DNA of 64,000 bases from Micropterix aruncella (GCA_944548615.1 OX155976.1:842096-906095), one strand, 5' to 3'. Counted from the stretch's first letter, positions 34,242 to 45,864 are shown. Program-made: numbers and translations. The notes: generated from the letters alone by a model not told the origin.

Positions 34242-34977
34242 CAGGGGCGGATCTATATAAGGGCTTTTGGGCTGCAGCCCAGGACCCCGTGGATATAAAG
34301 GGCCCCAGCCTCCATTAAAAATAATGATCAATATTGTGAATTAAAAAACAAAATATCAAATTTTCAAAAATCCTATCATAAGGTTGGCAACCCTGAGATC
34401 AAATTCTCGCATCTATTCCGGGGGACTCCCGGTGCTTGTTTTCAGTGTATTTTCTCGCAAATGCGAACAAGTTTCATGTACCTATCAATTTCTCGGTGAA
34501 TGGGGCGGACCGCTAGCGACAAATTCTTGTGAAATACCATTTTTTTTTTAATTCTTTATTCATAGAAATAACATCTATGTATAGCAGTTGAGTTCCTACC
34601 GAGGCTAGTGCCTTGTCAATAGGTAACTAGTAATGAATGTTTGTTTAAATTTTATTTATATTAACTTGCTTTACAAATAATATTACTACTTGCTTAATTA
34701 AGCTACAAATTAAGATATTATTACAATTAGTATTAATGTTGTTTTGTCTATTTTAGTGAAAAGTTAAATGTTTGTTTGTGTCAGTTGTGTTTGTGTGTCT
34801 GTCATATTAAACAAATAAAATATTGTATTGTTCTCTTTTTATATATATTGAGTACCTAGTGACCTAGACATCATTATCAAAAACAGTTTTTTTTGCAAAA
34901 TGGCAATTAGTTGATTAATTAGGCACGCCCTTAAGTAATATTAGCCCGGGACCCCACAAACTGCCGATCCGCCCCTG
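34242..34977. mobile_element. hAT-type MITE with perfect 8-bp target duplication
   Basis: 736 bp with inverted termini: left CAGGGGCGGATC, right GATCCGCCCCTG. It is flanked by AATTTATA at 34234-34241 and 34978-34985, the 8-bp duplication typical of hAT. The subterminal sequence (GGGCTGCAGCCCAGGACCCC) resembles the hAT element at 60190-63447. No transposase frame. Confidence 0.88.
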
Positions 34978-35007
34978 AATTTATAGCATCTTTTTTAGAT
35001 GCCTTTT

Positions 35008-35597
35008 ACTTTCCTGGCAAGGCAAGTATTGTGGACGCGCTTCTGTGTCTCTGTGTGTCTGTCTGTGTGTATTCCTCCACGACAGCATCCAAACGCTTCA
35101 TCCGACTGAGCTAAAATTTGGTCATGGCAAGAGTGGTCATGCACGGATGATTGTGGTTGATATCGGCCCACCAGGGGGCGCGCTAGTCATACTTCAATCT
35201 CGAAATATTGGACTTAAATACTTGAAATTCCGTACACAGATGCGTCGTAGGGTCGAAACCATATTGTTAAAATTTGGTTTCAAAATCTCTTATACAAGCG
35301 TCACAAAAAATAAAATATCGACATAAATTTTAATCAAATAATAACGTCGATCCGCCCGTGTGGGGGGGGGTTGGGGGAGGGTGGTGGGAAGGTAGGGGGA
35401 AGGGGAGAATAGAAAGAAAGAGGGGGGTATGGGGGGGAGAAGATTTGGTGATGGAGGAGAGGGAAGGGGGAGGAGGTGGGTTGAGGGGGAACATTTGTAA
35501 GGGGTATTTGGGGGGGGGGGGTAAGGGAGGTTTAGCGCACGAGGGGGTTGTCCACTTGCAGGGAAAGTCTTGGGGTGACACAACCGTTTTTTTAAAT
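35008..35597 (+). mobile_element. ACTTTCC-family element with long G-rich tract
   Basis: Left end ACTTTCCTGGCAAGGCAAGT; body with CGCTTCATCCGACTGAGC. From 35358 to 35535 the plus strand is almost entirely G-rich with many runs of three to ten G. Right end AGGGAAAGTCTTGGGGTGAC then ACAACCGTTTTTTT. No coding sequence; apparent proline-rich frames on the other strand come from the C runs. Confidence 0.6.
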
Positions 35598-36111
35598 TAC
35601 TGTAATGTCATAAAAAAGCCATATAGTCACATAATGAATCAATTAATACTAATGTAAAAATGTCTTTTAAATTGGTACAATGTTCAATTCGAGGTCAGAT
35701 CATAGAAGCCGTGGTCTATAATCATCTCATTAAAGTTGTTATTGAATGTTAGGTCCTTCAGCTATATAATAGTGGTAGGAAGTATAAATGGTTTTTATTT
35801 TTGCTGCCATTCCTATTCGAGGTTCGCATGAAAAGGTGCTACCGCGAGCATGGTGAAAGTGAATGTAAGCATTATTTTCAGTTTCTGTTAGGTGCTGTCT
35901 GATATGCATTGGTACTTAAAAGGTGAAATAACAGGTTTCAGTGAGCACATAATCTCCCTATTGCATGTACAATATTTTTATTATAAGATGAAAATTTTTA
36001 TTAAAATTTGAAATATGAAGTATAATGTTAACCTACCGTACGTATGGATAGAAAACCACAAATCTCAATAAAATAAATATAATAATTTCCAAAGAAAAAA
36101 CGTAATAATTA
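35598..36111. other. AT-rich sequence, nothing recognised
   Basis: No supported feature. Confidence 0.3.
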
Positions 36112-36808
36112 TTAAACCCTTCGGTTACGTAACGACCAAATTTGGTTGCACATCAGAACACCGTTGACTACGTAACGAGCAATATTGGCGGCTTGCTCCC
36201 GGAGCGCACAGTAATATTATTTTCTAATTCGAACGCGTCCTAAAATCCGTACCAAATATCTCATTATTACCATAGAGGCATAGACGGCCGCTAGAATAAT
36301 TTCGCGGATATATCTGGTAAAATTCCATTGTCAAACATGGTCATTTTTTTTTTGAGAAATCATCAACATTTTTATTGGATTTTATAAGCTAATATCAAAA
36401 TATTTTTATATATAAGCAAAACGAAACTTTACTTTTGATAGAGAATCTAATACTACTATTTACAATTTCTAAATAGGGTTCCGTATTTTTCCGTAAGACA
36501 AGCACGAGTTAGAAATGCCGAGTTTTTTTCACTTTTTCGAAGTTCTCATATTTAATCATAATTATCCAATTGTTTTACAAATGAGATTTCAATATTCTGT
36601 ATACGAAATTTCAATGCGATCATTGCACAGTTTTTTTTAATGCTTGCTATAGTAGTTATGGAACTACTAATACTATAGTAGTTAACTATAGAGTTATAGT
36701 AAGAAATTCCAAGAATATTGCAAGAAATTCCAATAAATTGCCTGCCATGAAATTATGTCGTTACTCGAAAAGCCTGTCATGAAATTATGCCACTACTCGA
36801 AGGGTTAA
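36112..36808 (+). mobile_element. piggyBac-like MITE, both ends
   Basis: Flanked by TTAA at 36112-36115 and 36805-36808. The termini read inward ACCCTTCGGTTACG (left) and CCCTTCGAGTAGTGG (right, complement). The left subterminal ACGACCAAATTTGGT also occurs in the MITE at 27621. Colinear with 3210-3820. No transposase. Confidence 0.7.
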
Positions 36809-36899
36809 TATACCATTGTTAGATAATAATATTTATTTTGATAGAATAATCTAAATATGAATAATTTTGTTTGTTAAGTCGAGTGATGGAACACATTAA

Positions 36900-37030
36900 G
36901 GTTGTTTAAAATATTCAGCGAGAAAATGGACGATCTGTCGATAGAACGTCATTCCACCCAGGACAATGGTGTTTGCAACAACGCCGAAACATCGTCGCAT
37001 CAGGTGTAGAAATCCGTTTTTAATTATTTT
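36900..37030 (+). mobile_element. Penelope-like 3' end fragment
   Basis: GACAATGGTGTTTGCAACAA followed by CGCCGAAACATCGTCGCATC resembles the 3' region of the Penelope-like units at 6007 and 23668. No coding remnant. Confidence 0.4.
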
Positions 37031-37312
37031 ATTTAATCCTTTAAATCAGCATAATATTTTATATATTATCATCATATCATCATATTTTATATTTTATTAC
37101 CATATAAAATCTTCAGAAATAACATTGAAAAGTAAATATAATATTGTCATATGATCGTTATCATGTTACCTCTATCTGCCATACTGGTTATTTCATCCGT
37201 ACGTGAGTGGCTATTATTCGGAGTGCCCAGTGAAAATCTGTGGTAATGCCTCCCTCCACATCTGAGGGAAAAAACGAAGATAGGCCAAACAAACTTTTAT
37301 TATCATTTCCCG
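37031..37312. other. AT-rich to mixed sequence
   Basis: No supported feature; forms the left flank of the next S1 copy. Confidence 0.3.
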
Positions 37313-37327
37313 GCCCACCAACCAACA

Positions 37328-37987
37328 TCTTGCGGTGTCGACTACAACGGGCGAACCCGTCACCACAGGACGTTTTAACGATTAGTCGTTCTATCGCCCT
37401 GCAGTGAGCGTAGAAGACTTTGGACAATAACAATCCAACGTCTAGCTACGCCACAACCCGTGAGAGTCCAACGCCTTACCGCGAGTTAGCCAGGAATAAA
37501 CCCGGCGGGCTCGAGATACTCGCGCCCTCACTTCCAATTGTGACCAGATTTCTCCGGTCTCTCGATTGGTTCCGAGTTCGAGGTCGATTGCGCGGTCCTC
37601 TCCCTTACGAAGCGGTGAAACGGAGTATACCGAATCTATCGCGGACTAAGGCGTCTTTGCCCGGCTCTGAACCGGGATCGGATGGCCAATGGTCATTTCA
37701 AGAGCAGTCGCCGTAAGGTAGGCAACCACCCCCGCCCTATAGGAAACAATACAGTTCCCAGACTCCCCCGACTGTTAGTCGGAGAGCACAATCGATTGGC
37801 TTGCGCCGCTCGGCGCGCAGACCGTCCAGGAGCGCCAGAGGTTTGATTCCCAGGGGAGACTGGTTGACCCAGTGTCCTACCCAGGTTCGCACCCCGTGCG
37901 TGGAGGTCGTCGGATGGGTGTTGACCCGTGCGTGTGACCGACCCTGAACACATGGGTCATCGTGGCCACCTCATCATGGGCCCGTTA
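37328..37987 (-). mobile_element. S1 long SINE-like element, complete
   Basis: 660 bp flanked by a perfect 15-bp duplication, GCCCACCAACCAACA, at 37313-37327 and 37988-38002. On its own strand the duplication reads TGTTGGTTGGTGGGC, again starting TGT next to the 3' end. Same subgroup as 28904 and 32323. Confidence 0.88.
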
Positions 37988-38069
37988 GCCCACCAACCAA
38001 CAAGGAGGTAAAGTAATGTGAACGCACAAAAATTTTTCGTAATGGCGACGGAAATATCCATTTTCTGGC

Positions 38070-38220
38070 CCTCTGACACCTTTAAGACCATTTTTACAGA
38101 CTTCAATGGAAGTCTGTTTATGTGGCTGTGTTTCTGTGTATATTCCTCCACAATAGCGCCCAAATACTTAATACAATTCAGTTGCAATTTGGCAAGAATT
38201 GAACAGTATGTGGTTGAAAT
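38070..38220 (+). mobile_element. ACTTTCC-family fragment
   Basis: GTGTATATTCCTCCACAATA, CGCCCAAATACTTAAT and TGTGGTTGAAATCA match the left half of 35008. It stops where the LINE 3' tail begins at 38221. Confidence 0.45.
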
Positions 38221-39055
38221 CAAAATCAATCAATCAAAATGTTCTTTATTCATATAGACACAATAAAATATAATTTTTAATTTATGTTCTTATGATGCGT
38301 TCAAGCCTTACTCCCAAGCCATTTTGTCATTTACATAATCAGATATTGTATAGTATGCTTTTTTATACAATTTTGCTTTGATGGTAGCTTTAAACTTATT
38401 TACAGATAGTTCTCTAATAGTATGAGGAAGTTTGTTATAGAAGCGTATACATTGTCCCAAAAAAGAATTGCTTATTTTGTGGAGACGAGTAGCACGTACA
38501 ACAAGGTTATGCTTATGTCTAATATTAACATTATGAGTGTCGCTTTTTATTTTAAACTTGTCAATATTCTTGTGGACATAAAACAGATTTTCGTATATAT
38601 ATTGTGATGCAACAGTAAGAATATTTATCTCTTTGAAATTTTCTCTAAGTGAAACTCGAGGACCAAGTTTATATATAGCTCTTACAGCACGTTTCTGTAG
38701 TATAAAGATGTTATTGATGTCCGCACAGCTTCCCCGGAGAAGAATCCCATAGGACATAATGCTATGAAAGTAACTAAAGTACACTATTCTTGCTGTATCT
38801 ACATCAGTCAGCCGCCTTATTGTTTTAACTGCGTATGCCGCAGAGCTAAGTTTTCCTGACATTTTCTCAATTTGTGGGCCCCATTGTAATTTGGAGTCAA
38901 TTGTTATCCCTGGAAACACAGTTGAAGCAACAGGCTCCAGTCTAGTTCCATTTATTTCTACTGTAGAAAATTTAATCACTTTGGTTTTTCTTTCATTTAA
39001 TAGTAGGTTATTTACATTAAACCAATGGACACTATTAGGTCTTTGAGTTGAAATT
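38221..39055 (-). pseudogene. 5'-truncated LINE, RT C-terminal domain
   Basis: Frame at 38979-38308, with in-frame homology further upstream to about 39050 (VHWFNVNNLLLNERKTKVI). It encodes the post-catalytic part of a non-LTR RT: FPGITIDSKLQWGPQIEKM, SYFHSIMSYGILL, IFILQKRAVRAIYKL, FKEINILTVASQYIYE, FLGQCIRFYNKLP. It is a WxxxNxLxLNxxKTKVIxF to LGxxxDxxLxWxxHI arrangement. The frame is unbroken to its stop. The 3' end is an ATTGATTGATTTTG-type tail at 38221. The catalytic core is missing. A relative lies at 41464-41960. Confidence 0.85.
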
Positions 39056-39084
39056 TTGCCATTTTGCGTTTTTTCATATACATT

Positions 39085-39365
39085 CCACTCCTTTTCTGTT
39101 GGGCAGTCGTGTAAAAAATATCAGTTTATTTACTTGCTATTTGCGGTTCTTCCTATTCCCTGTGTTTTTTCGCTGTGTGCCTTGATGCCCGAGCCTATCT
39201 TGTACATTTTTATAGTTAATTGGCATGAAGCGGACAAGAATATTGGCGAAGCAGATCACGGAGTACATCGAGCGGGTTATTGGCTGTATAAGCGAACGCC
39301 AATGATGATAGCTGCACACGATTCAATTATCACGTTTTTAACACTATTCGCCAGTCCTCTTTAAC
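39085..39365. other. Small LINE scrap and unassigned open sequence
   Basis: 39095-39120 (GGGCAGTCGTGTAAAAAATA) matches the edge of the RT fragment at 11440-11465, minus strand. The 102-codon plus frame at 39056-39364 contains IFIVNWHEADKNIGEADHG and AGYWLYKRTPMMIAAHDS. It looks more protein-like than most shadow frames, but I cannot place it. Confidence 0.25.
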
Positions 39366-40493
39366 ATAGCTATATTTTGATGATAGCGCCTAAACGCTTC
39401 ATCCGATTAAACTGAAATTTAGCATGCAGGCATCATTCGGTCATGGCAAGAGTTGAAAAATTGTAGTTGAAATCAGTTTACCAGAGAGCGCGCTAGTTAT
39501 ACGTCAATTTCGAAATATTTCAGTTAAAGACTTCGGTATAACTAGGGTTGTCGACTACAGCGGGCGAGCCCGTCACCTCAGGAAGTTTTAACGATTAGTC
39601 GTTCTATCTCCTTGGAGTGAGCGCAGAAGACTTGGACAAAACAGTCCACCATCTAGCTCCGCCTCAAGCCCGTAAGACGCCAACGCCTCAACCGCGAGAT
39701 AGCCAAGAGTGTTACCCGGCGGGCTTAAACTCACGCCCTTACTTTCAATTGTGACCAGATTACTCCAGTCTCTCGATTGGTTACGAGTTCGAGGTCGCTT
39801 GCGCGGTCCTCTCCCTTACGAAGCGGTGAGACGGTGTTTACCGAATCTATCGCGGACCACAGCATCCTTTACCCGGATGTTCACCCAGGATCGGATAGCC
39901 GATGGTCGTTTCAAGAGCAGTCGCCGTAAGGTCCGCAACCACCCCCGGTCTATAGGAAACAGTACTGCTTCCAGACTCCCCCGACTGTTAGTCAGAGTGC
40001 ACAGTCGATTGGCTTACGCCGCACGGTGCGCAGACCGTCCAGGAGCGCCAGAAGGTTGATTCCCAGGGGAAACTAACCAGAGTCCTACCCAGGCTCGCAC
40101 TTCATGCGTGGAGGCCTTCGGATAGGTGTTGACCCGTGAGTGTGACCAACCCTGAACATAATGGGTCTTCGTGGCCAACTCAGCAAGGGCCCATTAACTC
40201 CCCTTCCATTAACAGACTTCGGTACAATGATGCGTCCTAGGGCTGAAACCACATTGTAATTTTTTTGTTAGAATATCTCGTATACAAGGGACGTAAATAA
40301 TATTTAAAACCCGCCACATTCAAGAAAATATAAATTTTTTGGAAAAATACCATTTTAATACCACAAAAAATACTACGAATTTGCGCGACGGGGGAGGTTG
40401 GGTTAGTGCGTGAAGTGGAGGAGGGGGTGTTGGCGGGGAGCTTGTCTACTTGCCGGTAAAGTCTTAGTATGACACAACCGGTTTTTTTGTTTA
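39366..40493 (+). mobile_element. ACTTTCC-family element split by an S1
   Basis: Left part 39366-39538 (CGCTTCATCCGATTAAACTG, GAGAGCGCGCTAGTTATACG) and right part 40214-40493 (CAATGATGCGTCCTAGGGCT, GCCGGTAAAGTCTTAGTATG, ACACAACCGGTTTTTTTG) join across the S1 insertion to match 35008-35597. The leftmost end is missing. Confidence 0.6.
39539..40213 (-). mobile_element. S1 long SINE-like element, complete
   Basis: 675 bp flanked by AGACTTCGGTA at 39528-39538 and 40214-40224 (11 bp, perfect). The 3' end reads TTGTCGACTACAGCGGGCG on the plus strand; the 5' end reads GGGCCCATTAACTCCC. Inserted into the ACTTTCC-family element. A 116-codon antisense frame (39709-40059) is open, as at 13725-14075. 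Confidence 0.87.
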
Positions 40494-40551
40494 TTGTAAG
40501 CTACATTCTAATTTAATATATTATTCACATAAATGTTTTCAAAGTATTTCA

Positions 40552-40626
40552 GCAGGATCTTGACAAAGTCAAAGCGTGGACAGAAGATTGGCTGTCCACC
40601 TCGAACACCGAGAAGAAGCAGTTAAG
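40552..40626 (+). pseudogene. Short LINE RT scrap
   Basis: About 25 codons, QQDLDKVKAWTEDWLSTSN, fit the LQxDLDKVxxWxxxWxLxxNxxK stretch that follows the catalytic motif in LINE RTs. Too short to assign to a clade. Confidence 0.45.
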
Positions 40627-41463
40627 AGGCCGTGCCGGCCATGGCGGCCGAAAGCTATATGAAGCATAATTTCGTGGCCTGGTTGTGAGAACACAAAAAG
40701 AATTTTAATACAATTATGCCGGATTTTAAAAACCCGGTCCTTAACCTATCATTTCGCCGAGACGAAATTGGTAAATTATTTCCATATTAATTGTAAATTA
40801 TCTTTATTCTGTTACTGTTTTCCAAAAAAATTAAAACGAGCGAAATTTGTCTTCAGTTTTTGAAAAACCTAGAGATGATTCTCAATATTAAAAAAATACT
40901 ATTTACACCAGTGTATTGTCTATTTGTATAGTACCAAGACAGTTTTTGGAACTTCCATACAAAAAATATAAGAAAAAAATGTTTGAATTTACGTTATTTC
41001 CTGAAATCTTATGGCCAAACATTATTTTTTTTCTATTTATTAATGATACTTTTGAGTGATTTAAAAAATAACACAGTAATCTTAAGTTATTTTATTATTG
41101 TAATCTAATTTTTACTTTATAAAAAACTGTTCATTTGATAATTGAAAAGCCAAATCGACTATATTAGACGACGCGCGAAGCCGAAATCGTCATTCGTTAT
41201 AAATTTTTAGTCGCGTCAACTCGGAAGGAATAATATTAAAAATGACCTGAAATGGGGGAAACCAATAGAAAGATAAAAAGATTTTTATTGCATAATTGTA
41301 TGTTAGAGGTACAGATGATTTGGTACAAAAAGGTTCGATACGGTTTGTCCATAGAGCGTATAATTTTAATTACATTTTTATAACCACAGATCACTCTTTG
41401 TAATTATTACTTGTTTTTGTTGCAATCGTTAAAAAACCGTAGAATATGCTGTAAAAAAAATCG
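40627..41463. other. AT-rich sequence, nothing recognised
   Basis: A small GC patch (GGCCGTGCCGGCCATGGCGG at 40628) sits at the left. No gene. Confidence 0.3.
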
Positions 41464-41960
41464 TAATTTAACAGATATAGACACCGCGAGGCTGGTTTAC
41501 TTCAGCTATTTTCACAGCTTGATGTCGTATGGCATCTTGCTGTGGGGTCATGCTGCTGACGCTGATAAAATATTTATACTACAGAAACGAGCCATCCGCG
41601 CTATTTATAAATTAAGTGCTAGACAGTCGTTACGCGGAAAATTTAAAAAAAAACAATATTTTGACACTCTAAGAAAACTTAATGTATGTGCATAAAAATA
41701 AAGAACTGTTAAAAAACTCTGATAGGCATGGTGTCGATACTAGAAACAAAAATAAACTTGCTGAAAATAAAAGTCGACTCTCCAAAACTACAAAATCATT
41801 CAAAGGGCAATGTATACGCTTCTACAATAAAGTCCCAGAAAACATGCAAAATTTAACTGTGATACAATTTAAGTCATTTATTAAGAAGAAGCTGTAATCA
41901 AAGAGCTACTATAAAATAAATGATTATCTAGACGACAAAGACCCTTGGAAATAAAATGGT
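41464..41960 (+). pseudogene. LINE RT C-terminal fragment
   Basis: Same family as 38221-39055. NLTDIDTARLVYFSYFHSLM, SYGILLWGHAADADKIFILQ and KRAIRAIYKLSARQSLRGKF lie in one frame. After a frameshift near 41682 come MYVHKNKELLKNS, FKGQCIRFYNKVPENMQNL and FKSFIKKKL. A short YKINDYLDDKDPW-like tail follows the stop. At least one deletion and two frame breaks. Confidence 0.75.
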
Positions 41961-42944
41961 TACCTCGATGATTTATATCACGTTATATGTCACAATAATT
42001 TGTTATTTATGTGACATATAATGTCACAATAATTTAATTTTTATATCATTTATGTATGTTTGTATGCATTATTGACGTCAAAAAGTTACGATTTCGTACT
42101 ATTTTGAATTAAAAAAACTTATGATTATGATTACCCATATCTTCTCTCTATCTGATAAGGTGGGCTTTCCAACAGCTGTGAATGTTTATAAAGATCTACA
42201 AGGCATATATGAGACATATTCTTGAGCCCTCGCTGGACTAGCGTGAAATACTCACTGCATTCCGTACTTTAAAAAATATAAAATATTAACTATGGTAGCT
42301 GAATATATTCTTCCGCGCCTAGTTTATGCGAGAACCAACGTCACAAAACGTGAACTAAATGGTGATCACTGGTCACCACACCCATGACACTCGCCACCAG
42401 TTAAATATTGCCTTCCCAGAGTGCATCTAACACACACAAAACTAATTTAATTACGTTAGTTTTAAGCTTTTTAACTGCCTCCCTCTCCAAACTAGTCTCC
42501 TGGAGTTAACATTATTCGAGAGTTTTATAAAAATAAAATTGACATTCACACATGCTTTCTATACGTTGGACGAGTTCTTCAGCTGTGCTGAATCGTTTGT
42601 AATCTAAATATTATTTGTATATTAGATTTAAAGAGTTTAGGGCATGAAATGCTATTTTACAATATTGATTTTTTAAATATACGCTTCAGGCGTTTTAATT
42701 GTTAAGTTGACTATTGAAACGGTATTTTTTTCTCTTTATTTGAAAAAACAACAGATTTACATCAGTCTTACGTACTAGAGATTATTGATATAAATATGTT
42801 AATAAGTTATTTGATATAAATCTAAAAACGTTTTCTACTATTATTTCCAAATTATGTTGGAAATTAATTAGTGGATCATTTAACATTTCTTTTTATATTT
42901 TTTTGTTTTGTCGTCGCATTTTCCATGGTTTTCATAGTCTCTTT
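41961..42944 (+). pseudogene. Degenerate LINE C-terminal remnants
   Basis: Scattered homology in 42280-42605: RVHLTHTKLI, LPPSPN (from a KLFNCLPLS-type motif), then HAFYTLDEFFSCAESFVI ending at a stop near 42606. It follows the LINE C-terminal pattern seen at 16604-16783 but is too decayed for exact ends. The rest is AT-rich sequence. Confidence 0.45.
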
Positions 42945-43714
42945 GTCACATAAAGAAATGATTGTTTCCACACTCTTAACGCCTATATTTGACTACGGTG
43001 ATGTTTGTTATATAGATGCCAGTGAGGTTATTTTGAATAAGGTGGAGCGTCTGCAAAATATCTTACTCAGGTATGTTTTTAATTTGCGAAAGTTCGACCA
43101 CGTTAGCTGCTTTCGTGAGCAACTTCATTGGCTTATTATTCGCGATCGAAGAAATTTGCATACGTTGTCGCTACTCTACAGCATACTCAATAACCCCACT
43201 TCATCCTCCTATCTCAAGGAGAATTTCCACCTTTTGGGAGGCCACAGTCTTCCACTTCGATCAAGCCGGGATAACACACTCGCCATTCCGATACATCATT
43301 CTTCTGTTTACACGCACTCTTTTACAGTCCATTCTGCTCGTTTATGGAATCAGCTCCCTCGCTCTATCAGGCATGCACCTTCGCTGCATACTTATAAAAA
43401 GTTGTTGAAGAAACATTTATTTTTACACAGCCGCTAACCAAATACCTCAACTTGTCCTCCTTTCCTGGGCAACCTTAGCATAAGTTACTGAGATGCATCT
43501 GTATAAGTTTATTTTAAATTTAACTTTACTACTTCTTTGTGTATTGTACGGTAAAAATTAGGAATTATTTTATCAAATGGTTGACTGTAAGATATCGCTA
43601 TAGCGATAAGTCCGCCATTTGTGCATAAATTGACTTTTTTATAAAACCAGCGTAATATTCAGTAAGTTATGTTTTTATAGCACAATAAAGTTATTCTATT
43701 CTATTCTATTCTTA
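42945..43714 (+). pseudogene. 5'-truncated LINE, RT C-terminal part with ATTCT tail
   Basis: From about 42950 to the stop at 43435-43437 the frame encodes MIVSTLLTPIFDYGDVCYID, VERLQNILLRYVFNLRKFDH, CFREQLHWLIIRDRRNLHTL, then HSARLWNQLPRSIRHAPSL. The LxPxFDYGDxV, LQNxxLRxVF and WNxLPxxIR motifs are typical of LINE RTs after the catalytic core. The first ~25 residues of the longer frame are AT-rich and not homologous. The 3' UTR ends AATAAAGTTATTCTATTCTA plus further ATTCT units at 43690-43714. Confidence 0.82.
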
Positions 43715-43848
43715 TTTATCTAATATGTATTTTTTTGACGTTGTCACCAGATTAGGTATCTACCTATGCTTGTTGTAGATACCTAGTCTTTTTTGAAAAA
43801 TAAATATGATTATGAGCAAAGCTGCCTGTCTAGAATAAATATTATTAA

Positions 43849-44527
43849 CTAGGTGCTGCCCACGGCTACGCTTCGCGTAAAGTTTCGAATCGGTTTGTTA
43901 ATTTAAGTAGGGTAGCGTTTACTTCCCTTTTTAGAACTTCCGCTGAACGCCGACCTTGCTGGGCCAGCATCCGCCGCCGCCTGGTAGGTATTTCGAGGTG
44001 CTTGTGGCGTTACTAATTTCTAAATATCTCTAAAACTATACTACCTAGCAACTTACATTGAACGGCTAATTTTATTTTCAATTCACACCCGTGATAATGG
44101 ATCAATTTATTTTTGAAAACAATTCTTATTTATTTGCTAATGTCTTCAACGAACACTGCCTACTCATTATTATTATTTTCTTGAGACATAAAAGCAGTTA
44201 CTGTAGCTTAAGTATAAAGTTAGGTATATGCTGTCACCGACTTTTTTAACGATCTTTTTGAGCGCGATGTTTTTTGTCATACATATATTGTTTTCACATA
44301 CTTGTATATCAAACCGTTTCGTCAGCGCAATCCGATAAAGCGACTCACCAGCTAATTTTCTACGACTTGATCTACAAATATCGTGATTATATATTGAAAA
44401 CCAATAACTATCACAATAAAATATAGCCTATAGCACTCAACGATAATGGAGCCTTCCATTAGTAAAAGACTTTTTGAAATACATACAAACTTAAAAACAT
44501 TACTTCTTTTAAATATAAGTATAAATA
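43849..44527 (-). mobile_element. Helitron, third subfamily, both ends
   Basis: 3' CTAG at 43849 (minus strand, followed by T) with the hairpin CGCGAAGCGTAGCCGTG inside. It extends to about 44527, where a degraded ATTTATACTTATATTT 5' end lies. Colinear with 7830-8238. Confidence 0.7.
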
Positions 44528-44928
44528 ATGATGATTTCGTTATTTTGGGTCAACCTGTATATCTGCAATATACAAAATCTGTCGCGGCGTATGTCGCAGG
44601 TGTTTAACTAGCATTACTATACAAACACTGTTTATATTATCTGGTCGAGTTTAATCTAGGAACGCAACGCACATGCATATTACTATATCATATATGATAA
44701 TAGATTCCAATATGGTAATATGGCTTCTTGATTGTGTAGATGGTGCTAGCCACATCTCCTGTACTAATTAGTAACACAGGTCACAAAAGTAAGATACCGT
44801 CATAATATAAATACAAGAATTAAAAATAAGCTTTTATTTCACAACTTTGCATTTTAAAAAATAGGGCAGTGTATTTATTTATTTAATTATTTATTTCTTT
44901 ATGCCTTTATTTCATATCGTATACAACA
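44528..44928. other. AT-rich sequence, nothing recognised
   Basis: No supported feature. Confidence 0.3.
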
Positions 44929-45700
44929 TATGAACTGAAAATCAATGCGGATAAGACCAAAGTGCTCACTACGGAAGGTTCGAAGGTCAGCGTTTACCTC
45001 GATGGAACCCAAATCGAACAGGTCCTACAATTCAAGTATTTAGGATCGTTGGTTACGGAAGAGAAAGTGGCATCGACGGCCGATGTCCATAGCCGGATCG
45101 GTCAGGCAACAGCAACATTCGCCTCGCTCAAGTGGTGCATATGGAAGCGAACGAATATTACCATCAAAACCAAAGTACGACTATACCGAACGTTGGTTCT
45201 TCCCATTCTTCTTTATGGATCGGAAACGTGGACGTTACTACAATCGGACCTCAAAACGTTCGAGGTCTTCCAAATGCGCTGCTTGAGGCAGATTCTCGGT
45301 GTCTCACTCCGCGACCGAATTCGAAACGAGACCATTAGAGAAAGATGCGATCTAGTAACAACGATCGAAGAAGAAGTACAAAAACGTTGACTACGATGGT
45401 TCGGCCATGTTTTTTTGCCGAATGAACGATAATCGCTTGCCACGTAAACTTCTTTAGCGAGACCGTCCGACAGAATGGAGAATTCAGCGATCGGCACCGA
45501 AGAAAACCTGGCTAAATAACATCAAAGACGACCTTAAGAAACAACTATTATCGGCTAGGGATGCTCGAGACGTGGCAAAAAATCGTCAAGAATGGAAGCG
45601 AATCGTGAATGGAGTACGAGATCCAGCGGCACCGACAGCAGCGTATTGGCTGCGAGGGCGACCCCCTCCTTAATCGCCGGCTATGAAATAAATAATAATA
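44929..45700 (+). pseudogene. 5'-truncated LINE (RTE/craniofacial-protein-like type), near-complete C-terminus
   Basis: Homology runs continuously from ELKINADKTKVLTTEG through LQFKYLGSLVTEE, DVHSRIGQATATFASLKWC, TKVRLYRTLVLPILLYGSET, FQMRCLRQILGVSLRDRIRN, WFGHVFLPNE, SAPKKTWLNNIKDDLKKQL and NGVRDPAAPTAAYWLRGRPP, ending at a TAA at 45672. The KYLGSxVxxD, LYxxLVLPxLLYGSETW and RRLRWFGH motifs mark the C-terminal half of this LINE type. An in-frame TGA (45388-45390) replaces an Arg just before LRWFGHV. Two more breaks follow. The catalytic core is missing. The 3' end is an (AATAA)n-like tail. Confidence 0.85.
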
Positions 45701-45864
45701 AAATAATCGTTTAATTCAACTATGATTACAGTAGGAAAAAAATGATATCTAAATTGAAAAAAAGAGACAGATTGCTTCGTCTCAATCCATGCAACAAGAG
45801 GCTTATCATACATCTAACTAGGCTTACGCGTGTACCTAGATGTGTGATTAAAGTTTATTTAGAG

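Noticed and set aside
35290..35657. Proline-rich and glycine-rich frames
   Set aside because: They arise from the G-run tract read in different frames.
38301..43437. Active LINE in the window
   Set aside because: All LINE copies are 5'-truncated or decayed; none retains the YADD catalytic motif or an endonuclease domain.
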